A stretch of 55,804 nt of DNA from Legionellales bacterium (GTDB lineage: Bacteria; Pseudomonadota; Gammaproteobacteria; Berkiellales; Berkiellaceae). The translations under genes and the position numbers were made by a program. Shown in pieces: positions 45,743-54,119 of the stretch. Where the stretch lies: the NCBI GenBank assembly GCA_947475765.1, contig CANJMM010000007.1, positions 1 through 55,804 of the forward strand, in the 5' to 3' direction. Positions within the stretch are counted from its first letter, which is position 1. Each line of letters begins with the position of its first letter. Under the pieces are notes generated by a model that was given only the letters and a program-made list of their open reading frames with translations, was not told the DNA's origin and ran no database searches.

Positions 45743-47024
45743 AACGGTTTATATTGTAGACGGTCGCCGTACCCCTTTTTTAAAAATGAAGGGGCGTGCG
45801 GGGCCATTTAGTGCCGCTGATTTAGGCGTTTCTTGTGCTAAGGCTTTATTCACACAATTGCCTTTTCAGGCAAGCGACTTAGATCAAGTGATAGTAGGCT
45901 GTGTGATGCCCAGCGAAGAAGAAGCAAATATAGCCCGTATTATGGCTTTAAGAATAGGCTGCGGCCATAAAGTGCCAGCTTGGACGGTGCAACGTAATTG
46001 TGCCTCAGGCATTCAGGCTTTAGATGCGGCTTATCAAAGCATTGCTTTAGGCAAAGCAAACTTAGTGATGGCAGGGGGCACCGAAGCCATGAGTCGGGCA
46101 CCGCTTTTGTATTCTAAATCGATGGTCGAGTGGTTTGCCAGGCTACAAATGGCCAAATCAGCGGGCAAAAAAATGCAAGCAGCTTTGCATTTTAGACCCT
46201 ATTTATTGAAACCGGTTATTGCTTTAATCAAAGGCCTAACGGATCCGGTGGTGAATTTAAATATGGGTCAAACTGCCGAAGAATTAGCCTATCACTTTGG
46301 CATCTCTCGGCTCCAAATGGATACGTTTTCAGTAGAAAGCCATTTGAAAGCAGAAAAAGCACGTATCCAAAAGCAATTTGAGACAGAAATTGCGCCATTA
46401 TATGCCAAAGATGGCAGCGTATTTGAATTTGATGAAGGGGTTCGGGCAGATTCTAGTGTAGAAAAATTGTCTAAATTAAAACCAGTTTTTGATAAATTTG
46501 GCGAAGTAACGGCCGGAAACAGCTCGCAAATTAGTGATGGGGCGGGAATGCTCATATTAGCCTCAGAAGAAGCCGTTAAGAAATATAACTTAGTTGTGCA
46601 AGCAAAAATAGTGGATATATATTGGGCAGGATTAAGTCCTAGCTTAATGGGGTTAGGGCCTGTACAAGCGATTATACCGCTCTTAAGGCGCAATAACTTA
46701 CATTTCAAAGACATTGATCATGTTGAAATTAACGAAGCATTTGCGGCGCAAGTATTAGCGTGTTTAAAAGCTTTTAACGACAGAGACTATTGTCAAGCCA
46801 ATTTGGGTTTAGACTCGCCTTTTGGAGAATTAGATCCCAGCAAACTCAATCAAAATGGGGGGGCTGTCGCCGTGGGGCATCCGGTAGGGGCAAGTGGGGC
46901 CAGATTAGTGCTTCATGGCTTAAATTTATTGAAGCATCAAGGTGGCAAAAGAGTGGTGGCAAGCCTTTGTATAGGCGGCGGTCAGGGTGGGGCAATTTTA
47001 ATAGAAAAAGTGAGTCAGGCATGA
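45711..47024 (+). CDS. fadI: 3-ketoacyl-CoA thiolase (FadI-like)
   Basis: 437 aa from ATG 45711, which has AAGGAA seven bases upstream; the open frame extends to a TTG at 45681 without a ribosome site. Thiolase motifs: nucleophile Cys97 in QRNCASG, His in GHPVGASGARL, and the second Cys in CIGGGQGG. The length and the basic insert (about 140-190) fit FadI rather than FadA. It cleaves 3-ketoacyl-CoA to acetyl-CoA in beta-oxidation. It overlaps fadE upstream and shares ATGA with fadJ downstream. A G7 tract lies at 46857-46863. Confidence 0.94.
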   Translation: MQNLTPHNAAKTVYIVDGRRTPFLKMKGRAGPFSAADLGVSCAKALFTQLPFQASDLDQVIVGCVMPSEEEANIARIMALRIGCGHKVPAWTVQRNCASGIQALDAAYQSIALGKANLVMAGGTEAMSRAPLLYSKSMVEWFARLQMAKSAGKKMQAALHFRPYLLKPVIALIKGLTDPVVNLNMGQTAEELAYHFGISRLQMDTFSVESHLKAEKARIQKQFETEIAPLYAKDGSVFEFDEGVRADSSVEKLSKLKPVFDKFGEVTAGNSSQISDGAGMLILASEEAVKKYNLVVQAKIVDIYWAGLSPSLMGLGPVQAIIPLLRRNNLHFKDIDHVEINEAFAAQVLACLKAFNDRDYCQANLGLDSPFGELDPSKLNQNGGAVAVGHPVGASGARLVLHGLNLLKHQGGKRVVASLCIGGGQGGAILIEKVSQA

Positions 47025-49141
47025 ATAAAATGATAACAGGTAAATATGACAATTGGTCTTTAAATTTAGATGAAAATAATATTTTATGGTGTACTTTAGA
47101 TAGAAAAGACAGCTCTGTTAACAGCTTAAATCAACCTATTTTGCGAGAGTTTGATCAAATTTTAAATGGCATTGCACAAGGCACTCAAGCCAAAGCGTTA
47201 ATTATTCAATCGGGTAAAGCCAGTGGCTTTATTGCTGGGGCCGATATTGTTCAGTTTAAAAATTTACGTTCGGCTGAAGAAGCCACTAAATTAATTTTAA
47301 AAGGCCAAGAAGTATTTAATAAGCTCGAAAATTTGAGCATCCCAACCATTGCCGCGATTTCAGGTTTTTGTTTGGGGGGCGGCTTAGAATTGGCTTTGGC
47401 ATGCCGTTATCGTATTGCAGAAGACAACGAAAAAACCAAACTGGGCTTGCCAGAAGTAAAATTAGGCATTCATCCTGGTTGGGGCGGTACTATTCGCTTA
47501 CCTGCTTTAATTGGGGCTTTGCCTGCCATGGATTTAATTTTATCGGGCCGTATAGTGAATGGCAAAACAGCTAAAAAAATGGGTTTTGTCGATGAGTGCG
47601 TGCCTAAGCGTACTTTGTATAAGGCATTAATGCATTATGCTTTAAATACCCCCATTCAAGCTTCTTGCTTAAATTCTTGGTTAACTCAAATTAAGCAACA
47701 ATGGGTAAGGGGATCTAACCATAAATATATCAGGCCATTATTAGCGAAATTATTATACAGGCAATTAGAACATAAAATGAAAGCAGCGCATTATCCTGCG
47801 CCTTTTATTGCCCTAAGAAATTGGGTGGAATATGGCATTAATAAACCAGAAGCTTTGTTAAATGAAGCCAATTCTATTGGTCAACTCATTATTTCAGATA
47901 CGGCTCAAAATTTAGTCTCTGTATTTTTTAAGCAAGAGGCCTTAAAAAATAGCGCCAAATCAACGGCTGAGCCTATAAAACATCTGCATGTCATTGGGGC
48001 AGGGGTAATGGGTGGGGATATTGCCGCTTTTGCGGCCTTAAAAGGCCTTCAAGTCACGCTACAAGATCAGTCGCCTAAACTGATTGGCGGGGCAATGAAA
48101 CGTGCTTATGACTTGGCTAAAAAACAACTCAAAGAACCCCATTTAATTACCGCCATGATGGATAGATTAACCCCAGATATAGAAGGCAAAGGCATACTAA
48201 AAGCCGATATGATCATTGAGGCTATTAGCGAAAAGTTAGAGGCAAAACAAAATCTATTTAAATTATTAGAATCTAAAGCCAAACCCTCGGCTATTTTAGC
48301 CACAAATACTTCAACTATACCTTTGGAAGAAATTGCAACCGTATTAAATCAACCAAACCGTTTGGTGGGCATTCACTTTTTTAATCCTGTGGCCAAAATG
48401 CCCTTGGTTGAAATTATTCATAGCGATAAGACCCATCAAGCTGTTTTAGAAACAGCCAGCGCGTTTGTGCGTAAAATAGACAAGTTGCCTTTGCGGGTAA
48501 AAAGCGCCCCAGGCTTTTTGGTCAATCGTATTTTATTGCCTTATATGATGGAAGCCGTGGTGCTACTCGAAGAAGGCGTGCCTGCTGCCCTTATCGATAA
48601 AGCGGCTTGTGATTTTGGTATGCCGATGGGGCCTATTGAGTTAGCCGATAAAGTCGGCCTAGATATTTGTCTGCATGCCCTTGAAAAATTAACGGCGACT
48701 TTAGGCAATAACAGCACCCCAGTACCTGAAGCGCTTAAGCATTTAGTCGCCCAAGGGTATTTAGGCCTGAAAACAGGGCGGGGTTTTTATACTTATAATC
48801 AGCAAGGCAAAAAACTTAAATCAGCCAATTTAAAATCTTATACGCATAAAATAGATAAAATAGATAAAATCGCTATGACAGATATAACAGAGATAACCGA
48901 TCGGTTGACTTTTAGAATGTTGAACGAGGCAGTTGCCTGCTTAAGAGAAGGTATAGTCGACTCCCCTGAATTATTAGATGCAGGCTGTATTTTTGGTTTT
49001 GGCTTTCCGCCTTTCAGAGGGGGCCCCATGACTTATATTAAAAAAGAAGGGCATGAAAAATTGTTAAAACAGCTGGAAATATTATCAGCGCGTTATGGCA
49101 ATCGTTTTGAGGCAGATAAAGGCTGGGAGCAAGTAGCCTGA
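47021..49141 (+). CDS. fadJ: Trifunctional enoyl-CoA hydratase / 3-hydroxyacyl-CoA dehydrogenase (FadJ-like)
   Basis: 706 aa from ATG 47021, which overlaps the fadI TGA as ATGA; the frame stays open 77 codons further upstream inside fadI. The N-terminal crotonase half has SGFIAGADI and ISGFCLGGGLELALACRY (about 111-128) and LPEVKLGIHPGWGGT. The C-terminal NAD-binding half has HVIGAGVMGGDIAAF (about 324-338) and GIHFFNPVAKMPLVEII (about 447-463). It performs the second and third steps of beta-oxidation in complex with FadI. A short in-frame repeat KIDKIDKIA (about 609-617) is encoded by an AAAATAGAT tandem. Confidence 0.95.
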   Translation: MNKMITGKYDNWSLNLDENNILWCTLDRKDSSVNSLNQPILREFDQILNGIAQGTQAKALIIQSGKASGFIAGADIVQFKNLRSAEEATKLILKGQEVFNKLENLSIPTIAAISGFCLGGGLELALACRYRIAEDNEKTKLGLPEVKLGIHPGWGGTIRLPALIGALPAMDLILSGRIVNGKTAKKMGFVDECVPKRTLYKALMHYALNTPIQASCLNSWLTQIKQQWVRGSNHKYIRPLLAKLLYRQLEHKMKAAHYPAPFIALRNWVEYGINKPEALLNEANSIGQLIISDTAQNLVSVFFKQEALKNSAKSTAEPIKHLHVIGAGVMGGDIAAFAALKGLQVTLQDQSPKLIGGAMKRAYDLAKKQLKEPHLITAMMDRLTPDIEGKGILKADMIIEAISEKLEAKQNLFKLLESKAKPSAILATNTSTIPLEEIATVLNQPNRLVGIHFFNPVAKMPLVEIIHSDKTHQAVLETASAFVRKIDKLPLRVKSAPGFLVNRILLPYMMEAVVLLEEGVPAALIDKAACDFGMPMGPIELADKVGLDICLHALEKLTATLGNNSTPVPEALKHLVAQGYLGLKTGRGFYTYNQQGKKLKSANLKSYTHKIDKIDKIAMTDITEITDRLTFRMLNEAVACLREGIVDSPELLDAGCIFGFGFPPFRGGPMTYIKKEGHEKLLKQLEILSARYGNRFEADKGWEQVA

Positions 49142-49152
49142 TTATTTATTCA

Positions 49153-49206
49153 GGCATTAGCATTTGGCTAAAATAAAATTTATCTAAATATAATGCCTTT
49201 TACTAT
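49153..49206 (+). terminator. Possible terminator after fadJ
   Basis: AGGCATTA (49153-49160) pairs perfectly with TAATGCCT (49192-49199) across a 31-base AT-rich loop, followed by TTTTACTATTTTA. The long loop makes it weak; it would separate fadEIJ from fadL. Confidence 0.3.
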
Positions 49207-49221
49207 TTTAATTAGTAAGCA

Positions 49222-49242
49222 AATGGCTTAGACTAAGCCATT
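49222..49242. promoter_or_regulatory. Palindrome in the fadJ-fadL gap, possible operator
   Basis: AATGGCTTA-GAC-TAAGCCATT, nine perfect pairs with a three-base centre and no T-run after it. It is about 105 bp before the fadL ATG and is better placed as an operator than as a terminator. The regulator is unknown. Confidence 0.35.
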
Positions 49243-49347
49243 CGAATTAGTGAATGGAGTTCGAATCGATATTAAATAAATATAATTAAAATATAAAAAA
49301 TTATGTTAGATTATTATTTTTCTTAACATATACATGGAGGTCATATC

Positions 49348-50691
49348 ATGGTTTTATCCCAACAGAAATCTTACCTAGGCTATGTCTCAACAGGCTTAGT
49401 GGCTTTATTAATGGCCAGCCAAGCATGGGGTGCCGGTTTTCAAATTCAAGAACAAAACGTGACCAATATGGGTACAGCCTATTCAGGCACGGCGGCTTTA
49501 GCAGCAGATGCTTCAACGGCTTATTACAATCCAGCAGGCATCACGCGTCTTAAACATCAGCAATTGGTGGTAGCTGGCGCATTAATTAATGCAGATAGTG
49601 ATGTGAATCCCACGCTTGCTCAAAATAATGCAGGCCTTGTTTTAGCTTCAAGGGGAGAAGAAAATGGCGACAAACTCTCTTCTGTGCCTTCTTTGCATTA
49701 TACTTCACCTGTTACCGACAGTATTTATTTAGGCTTAAGTGTCACTTCGCCTTTTGGTTTATCCACAAAATACAGCGAAAATTCTTTGTTGCGCTATGCT
49801 GCGACGCGTTCAGAATTAAAAACCATCGATATTTCCCCTAGTGTTGCCTATCGTTTTAACCAGAATTTTTCTTTTGCGGTGGGCGCAGATGCAATGTGGG
49901 CCAAAGCGCATTTAGATGCACAATTAAGTAATCCTGCTCCTGCTCCTGCTGTTACTTTATCGGATGGTTTTCAAAGAAATACGGCCGAAGATTGGGGCTT
50001 TGGTTATCATGCCTCCATGCTATATGAATTATCCGAACGCACCCGTTTTGGCTTGAATTATCGCTCTCATGTTAATATTAATGCCAAGGGCGAAAGTGAG
50101 CAGATGAATCCTTTGGTTGCTGTGGCTGGGCCTATGGCCAGAACCACTTATCCGGTTAATACACAAGTCACTTTGCCAGCAACGGTCTATCTTAGTGCTT
50201 ATCACGCCTTTAACGAAAAATTTGCGGTTATGGCCGATGTGAACTGGACTGATTGGAGTCGTTTTAGAACCCTAAGATTAAGATACGATGCGCCTATAGC
50301 AGCAGGGATTGGTCGTAGCCCCTCAGATACGGCTGAACATTGGGAAGATGCCGTTCGAGTGGCATTTGGTATGGAATACACCCCTTGTGATAAATACAAA
50401 CTCAGATTTGGGTTAGCCTGGGATGAATCGCCTGTTAAAAGCGAATTCAGAACGGCGCGTATTCCCGATTCCGATAGAATTTGGATGGGCTTTGGTTTAG
50501 GCTTTGCCTTATCTAAAAATATGTGGGTAGATTTAGGTTACGCACATTTATTTTTTAATGGTGCCGATCTCGATGATAAAGGGCCTTTTAATGCGCAAAC
50601 TCAAGCACGCTTGACGGCAGCTCGACTCAAAGGTAAAGTAAAAACCAATGTTGATCTTGCAGGGTTACAGTTCCGCTGGACTTTTAATTAA
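49348..50691 (+). CDS. fadL: Outer-membrane long-chain fatty acid transporter FadL
   Basis: 447 aa, E. coli FadL size. The signal peptide (about 1-28) is cleaved after QAWG, followed by AGFQIQEQNVTNMGTAYSGT and ADASTAYYNPAGIT, the classical FadL N-terminal hatch region with the NPA-type kink motif. The C-terminus ends in Phe-Asn after the last strand (GLQFRWTFN), a typical beta-barrel signature. It takes up long-chain fatty acids for the adjacent fadEIJ pathway. GGAGGT lies about 7 bases before ATG 48. Downstream DNA is a tandem TTTTAATTAA repeat. Confidence 0.96.
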   Translation: MVLSQQKSYLGYVSTGLVALLMASQAWGAGFQIQEQNVTNMGTAYSGTAALAADASTAYYNPAGITRLKHQQLVVAGALINADSDVNPTLAQNNAGLVLASRGEENGDKLSSVPSLHYTSPVTDSIYLGLSVTSPFGLSTKYSENSLLRYAATRSELKTIDISPSVAYRFNQNFSFAVGADAMWAKAHLDAQLSNPAPAPAVTLSDGFQRNTAEDWGFGYHASMLYELSERTRFGLNYRSHVNINAKGESEQMNPLVAVAGPMARTTYPVNTQVTLPATVYLSAYHAFNEKFAVMADVNWTDWSRFRTLRLRYDAPIAAGIGRSPSDTAEHWEDAVRVAFGMEYTPCDKYKLRFGLAWDESPVKSEFRTARIPDSDRIWMGFGLGFALSKNMWVDLGYAHLFFNGADLDDKGPFNAQTQARLTAARLKGKVKTNVDLAGLQFRWTFN

Positions 50692-50732
50692 TTTTAATTA
50701 ATTTTAATTAAAAAATAATTTTTAAAAAAAGC

Positions 50733-50767
50733 GCTTATTATCGCGTTCATGTAACGCGATAATAAGC
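50733..50767. promoter_or_regulatory. 15-bp perfect inverted repeat upstream of the TetR gene
   Basis: GCTTATTATCGCGTT - CATGT - AACGCGATAATAAGC. Both arms match perfectly with a five-base centre. It lies 36-48 bp before the candidate starts of the tetR-family gene, a typical position for an autoregulatory operator. On the minus strand it is followed by a T-run (50721-50730), so it could also act as a terminator in that direction, but no minus-strand gene is present. Confidence 0.55.
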
Positions 50768-50814
50768 AGTATTAGTACTAACCGATAATAAACAGGAATG
50801 GATTGAGAAACATC

Positions 50815-51468
50815 ATGCCAAGGAAAACCGATAAACGCGTCAGATTAATTGAAGCCGCTAAAGCCCTGATTCACAAGCAAGGGTTTAATTTAACCACGCT
50901 TGCCGATATTGCTCAGGAAGCCGATGTGCCTCTTGGTAATGTTTATTATTACTTCAAAACCAAAGAAGCCATTGGTATTGCGGTTATTGAAAAAAGAGGG
51001 CAAGAATGGACAGAGCGCTTAGCTTCTTGGTCACAACATGCCGATCCGTTGATGCGTATTATGGCTTTATTACAGTATAGCTTAGATGAGCTAGACGAAA
51101 CCGCACGTTATGGCTGCCCAGTTGGGGGCTTGTGCCAAGAGTTGGGCAAACAAGGCGGGCCTTTATCCGACTTAGCCGCAAAATTGTTGCACGACATGCT
51201 CAAGTGGACTGAAGTGCAATTTGAAAAATTAGGCTTTAGTGAAAAAGCGTCTTCTCATGCATTAGATTTTATCTCTAGCATTCAAGGCATGTTTTTACTT
51301 ACCCATACTTTTAAAGATCCTAAAATTGCCGAAAAACAAGCAGAGCATTTACATGCTTGGCTAGAAGCCATTACTTCACGTAAGGCTGAAGCGCCGGTAA
51401 GAGTGGTTGAAGTGCGTGAAGCGCTTGAAGTAGTCGAAGATTTTGAAGAAGAAGAGGCTTTTGCTTAG
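50815..51468 (+). CDS. TetR/AcrR family transcriptional regulator
   Basis: 217 aa from ATG 50815 (MPRKTDKRVRLIEAAKAL). A TTG at 50803 with AGGA five bases upstream would add four residues and is equally possible. The N-terminal TetR helix-turn-helix is clear: TTLADIAQEADVPLGNVYYY (about 26-45) then FKTKEAIG. The C-terminal ligand domain includes GCPVGGLCQELGKQGGPLSD (about 101-120), a pattern seen in the AcuR/NemR branch. An unusual acidic tail (EDFEEEEAFA) ends the protein. It lies next to fadL and carries a large upstream palindrome. A role in fatty-acid gene control is a guess from position. Confidence 0.9.
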   Translation: MPRKTDKRVRLIEAAKALIHKQGFNLTTLADIAQEADVPLGNVYYYFKTKEAIGIAVIEKRGQEWTERLASWSQHADPLMRIMALLQYSLDELDETARYGCPVGGLCQELGKQGGPLSDLAAKLLHDMLKWTEVQFEKLGFSEKASSHALDFISSIQGMFLLTHTFKDPKIAEKQAEHLHAWLEAITSRKAEAPVRVVEVREALEVVEDFEEEEAFA

Positions 51469-51503
51469 CAAGTGCTTCTAAAAATGCGTTTAAAAATGCA
51501 TTT

Positions 51504-51533
51504 AAAAAGCCTCTGATAAAGGGGCTTTTTTTT
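51504..51533 (+). terminator. Rho-independent terminator of the TetR gene
   Basis: AAAAAGCCTCT pairs with AGGGGCTTTTT around the loop GATAA (one T-G pair), followed by further T residues. It directly precedes the ribosome site of the L,D-transpeptidase gene. Confidence 0.75.
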
Positions 51534-51543
51534 GAGGTAACTC

Positions 51544-52029
51544 ATGAGAACTCAATTAATTATAGATACGCAACAACAAACTTTATTATTGCTTCAAAAT
51601 GGCGCGCTTTTTAAAAGCTATGCTATTTCTACTGCTCAAAAAGGCCTTGGGGAACAAAAAAATTCTTTTCAAACCCCCAGAGGCTGGCATATCATTCGAG
51701 CTAAAATAGGACAAAATCAGCCTATATATACTATTTTTAAAGCCAGACGCAGTACAAAACAAATTTATAACCCAAAACTAGCGGCAAAGCATCCAAATAC
51801 AGATTGGATTTTAAGCCGAATTCTTTGGCTAAGCGGGGTAGAAAAATTTAAAAATAGACTAGGCAATACCGATACGATGCAGCGTTATATTTATATTCAT
51901 GGCACCTCGGATGAACAAAATATAGGTAAGGCGAATTCTATGGGGTGTATTCGAATGAAAAATAGCGATATAATCGAGTTGTTCGACTTTGTTTTGGTTG
52001 GTCAGTTTGTTTTTATTACTTATATATAA
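51544..52029 (+). CDS. L,D-transpeptidase (YkuD domain), compact form
   Basis: 161 aa, almost entirely YkuD domain. Catalytic motifs: HGT (His119) and SMGCIRM with nucleophile Cys135 and Arg137. The family makes 3-3 meso-diaminopimelate cross-links in peptidoglycan or attaches lipoproteins. No signal peptide is visible (it starts MRTQLIIDTQQQTLLLLQNG), which is normal for this compact gammaproteobacterial subgroup and leaves its export route unclear. GAGGT (51534-51538) lies five bases before ATG. It precedes nagZ by 48 bp on the same strand, so a shared cell-wall operon is likely. Confidence 0.9.
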   Translation: MRTQLIIDTQQQTLLLLQNGALFKSYAISTAQKGLGEQKNSFQTPRGWHIIRAKIGQNQPIYTIFKARRSTKQIYNPKLAAKHPNTDWILSRILWLSGVEKFKNRLGNTDTMQRYIYIHGTSDEQNIGKANSMGCIRMKNSDIIELFDFVLVGQFVFITYI

Positions 52030-52077
52030 CCTAAAATTTAAAACAAGCTAAAAAATAAATAGGAAAGAAAAAGAAAA

Positions 52078-53097
52078 ATGAAAATGCACCGAGGCCCTGT
52101 GATTGCCGATTTAGGCGGATTAACGCTCACTTCAGAAGAAAAGCATTTATTATTAGATCCCTATTTAGGGGGCATTATTTTATTTAGCCGAAACTATCAA
52201 AATATCCCTCAGCTTAAAAGCTTAATTTTAGCGATACGCGCCATTCGACCCGAATTGTTAATTTGCGTGGATCAAGAAGGCGGCCGCGTACAACGTTTAA
52301 TTCAAGAATTTACGCCTTTACCGCCCTTGCATACCATTGGACAATATCTAGACAGCATGAATTTAGATTCGGCTAAAAAACTCGCTAATTTATTAGGGTA
52401 TTTAATGGCCAAAGAAGTAAGGGCCATTGGCATTGATTTAAGTTTTGCTCCGGTGCTAGATTTAAATAGAGGCATTAGTGACATTATTGGCAATAGAGCC
52501 ATACATCGCGATCCCAGTAAAGTCTATGAATTGGCTTTGCATTATATTCAGGGTATGCATCAAGCAGGTATGCCTGCAACAGGCAAACATTTTCCAGGAC
52601 ATGGCTCGGTTCAGCTCGATTCACATTTAGCTTTGCCTATGGATAATCGTGATTTTGATGAAATTGAAGAAGACATGTTTCCTTTTGCAAAATTAGCCTT
52701 AAAGCTCGATGCCATTATGCCCGCACATATTGTTTTTCCTAAAATTGATGCAAATCCTGTTGGCTTTTCAGCATTGTGGTTAAAACAAATATTAAGAAAA
52801 ACCTTACAATTTGACGGCGTGATTTTTAGTGACGATTTAAGCATGGAAGGGGCCGCAGGAATAGGCGATTATCCCACTAGGGCCAAAGCAGCACTAGAGG
52901 CAGGGTGCGATTTTATTTTGGTTTGTAATCATCCAGAAGGGGCTAGAGCAGTGCTGGCAGAATTAAGTCAAGAAGCTTATCCTTTGGTTAATCCCAGATT
53001 AAATCATTTTTCAAGCTTAGCGCCTGAAATAAACTGGGAAAGCTTTATTACTCAAGAAAGGCTGAGTTTACAAAAAACCTTATCTGAGTTTGTTTAA
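52078..53097 (+). CDS. nagZ: Beta-N-acetylhexosaminidase NagZ
   Basis: 339 aa (E. coli NagZ 341 aa), glycoside hydrolase family 3, cytosolic. It removes N-acetylglucosamine from 1,6-anhydro-muropeptides during peptidoglycan recycling. Motifs: VDQEGGRVQR (about 62-71), KHFPGHGSVQLDSHLALP with the catalytic His/Asp loop, and FSDDLSMEGA (about 250-259) with the nucleophile Asp. Starts at ATG 52078, with ATG 52084 as an alternative. Together with slt and the L,D-transpeptidase it covers wall cutting, cross-linking and recycling. Confidence 0.96.
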   Translation: MKMHRGPVIADLGGLTLTSEEKHLLLDPYLGGIILFSRNYQNIPQLKSLILAIRAIRPELLICVDQEGGRVQRLIQEFTPLPPLHTIGQYLDSMNLDSAKKLANLLGYLMAKEVRAIGIDLSFAPVLDLNRGISDIIGNRAIHRDPSKVYELALHYIQGMHQAGMPATGKHFPGHGSVQLDSHLALPMDNRDFDEIEEDMFPFAKLALKLDAIMPAHIVFPKIDANPVGFSALWLKQILRKTLQFDGVIFSDDLSMEGAAGIGDYPTRAKAALEAGCDFILVCNHPEGARAVLAELSQEAYPLVNPRLNHFSSLAPEINWESFITQERLSLQKTLSEFV

Positions 53098-53152
53098 TAA
53101 TATATAATCAAATTTATATTTATATTCACTCACTAAGAGATAAAAAAAAATT

Positions 53153-53713
53153 ATGCCTACAGCTGCCATACTCAAACAGGTTACCGATAGGGCAACCGAA
53201 TTGCATTCAAATAAGCAAATAGACGAAGCCATCGATAACATGGCTAAAAAAATCACAGAAGAGTTGCAAGACCTAAACCCAGTGATTTTATGTGTCATGA
53301 TTGGTGGGGTGGTGCTGACCGGGCAATTATTAACCCGATTAGATTGTCATTTACAAGTCGATTATATTCATGCTACCCGTTACCAAGGTAAAACGGTGGG
53401 CAGCAATTTAGTGTGGTTACACGAACCTAAAATCGATTTACAAAATCGAACAGTCTTAGTAGTCGATGATATATTAGATGGGGGCATTACCCTTTCTGAA
53501 ATCATTCAATTTTGTCAAAATAAAGGCGCTCGTTTGGTGAAATCAGCCGTACTGGTCGATAAAATCACCACCAGAGAAAAAGGCGGGTTAGCTAAGGCAG
53601 ATTATACCGGCATTCGAGTAGAAAATAGATATGTTTATGGCTATGGCATGGACTATAAAGGCTATTTAAGAAATGCCCCTGGTATTTATGCCGTTGCCCC
53701 AGAAGATCAATAA
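53153..53713 (+). CDS. hpt: Hypoxanthine-guanine phosphoribosyltransferase
   Basis: 186 aa. The type I PRTase motif VLVVDDILDGGITL (about 105-118) binds the ribose phosphate of PRPP, and the hood and flexible loops (YIHATRYQGKTVGS, about 74-87) match bacterial HPRT. It salvages hypoxanthine and guanine to IMP and GMP. Immediately downstream of nagZ (55 bp), probably transcribed with it. There is no clear Shine-Dalgarno. Confidence 0.9.
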   Translation: MPTAAILKQVTDRATELHSNKQIDEAIDNMAKKITEELQDLNPVILCVMIGGVVLTGQLLTRLDCHLQVDYIHATRYQGKTVGSNLVWLHEPKIDLQNRTVLVVDDILDGGITLSEIIQFCQNKGARLVKSAVLVDKITTREKGGLAKADYTGIRVENRYVYGYGMDYKGYLRNAPGIYAVAPEDQ

Positions 53714-53725
53714 AGGATAATTTTG

Positions 53726-53801
53726 AGGTATTAAAAATCCTTTTTTTCCCTCATCCGCCCTGCGGGCACCTTCTCCCGCGAAGCGGTAGAAGGGATAAAA
53801 C
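53726..53801. repeat. Dispersed CCCTCATCCGCCC-type repeat, copy 2
   Basis: It shares AGGTATTAAAAATC, then CCCTCATCCGCCCTGCGGGC and the CACCTTCTCCCG core, with the copy at 55136-55235, and its core with 17144-17219. The bracketed insert between core and end (GCGAAGC) is shorter than in the other copies. Confidence 0.75.
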
Positions 53802-53821
53802 CTATACTTAACAAAGTGGCA

Positions 53822-53895
53822 CTTCTTATCCCCTCTACCAAAACGAGCAAGGCGAGTGCCTGGGAGAGGGTGGCCTGAAAGGCCGGGTGAGGGTC
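53822..53895. repeat. Dispersed repeat, inverted copy 3
   Basis: Its reverse complement reads CCCTCACCCGGCCTTTCAGG, then CCACCCTCTCCC ... GTAGAGGGGATAAG, the same repeat family in the opposite orientation. With copy 2 it forms a head-to-head pair about 20 bp apart. Confidence 0.65.
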
Positions 53896-53904
53896 TTTAT
53901 AAAT

Positions 53905-53940
53905 GGGCACCTTCTCCCGCGAAGCGTTAGAAGAGATAAA
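53905..53940. repeat. Dispersed repeat, partial copy 4
   Basis: GGGCACCTTCTCCCGCGAAG followed by CGTTAGAAGAGATAAA, the right part of copy 2. The rest of 53941-54119 holds no gene or clear motif apart from the likely promoter region of the Rpn gene. Confidence 0.6.
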
Positions 53941-54119
53941 CCCCCCAATTCAATTTATCCGGCAGCACTGAATAACAAAAAAACCATTATTGAGTCAATT
54001 AGTTAAATTTTTGATAGTGAGGATGCTATTATTGAGCAACTTCTTGAAAAAATGTTACACTCCAGGCACCGATAATCAGCCTACCAAGCTAAAAATCTAA
54101 AAAGCAAAGAAATTCACAC

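Noticed and set aside
46292-46714. 140-codon minus-strand frame within fadI
   Set aside because: Entirely antisense to a well-conserved thiolase, with no domain of its own.
46790-47020. Upstream extension of the fadJ frame
   Set aside because: It lies inside fadI in another frame, and the ATGA-coupled ATG at 47021 gives the normal family length.
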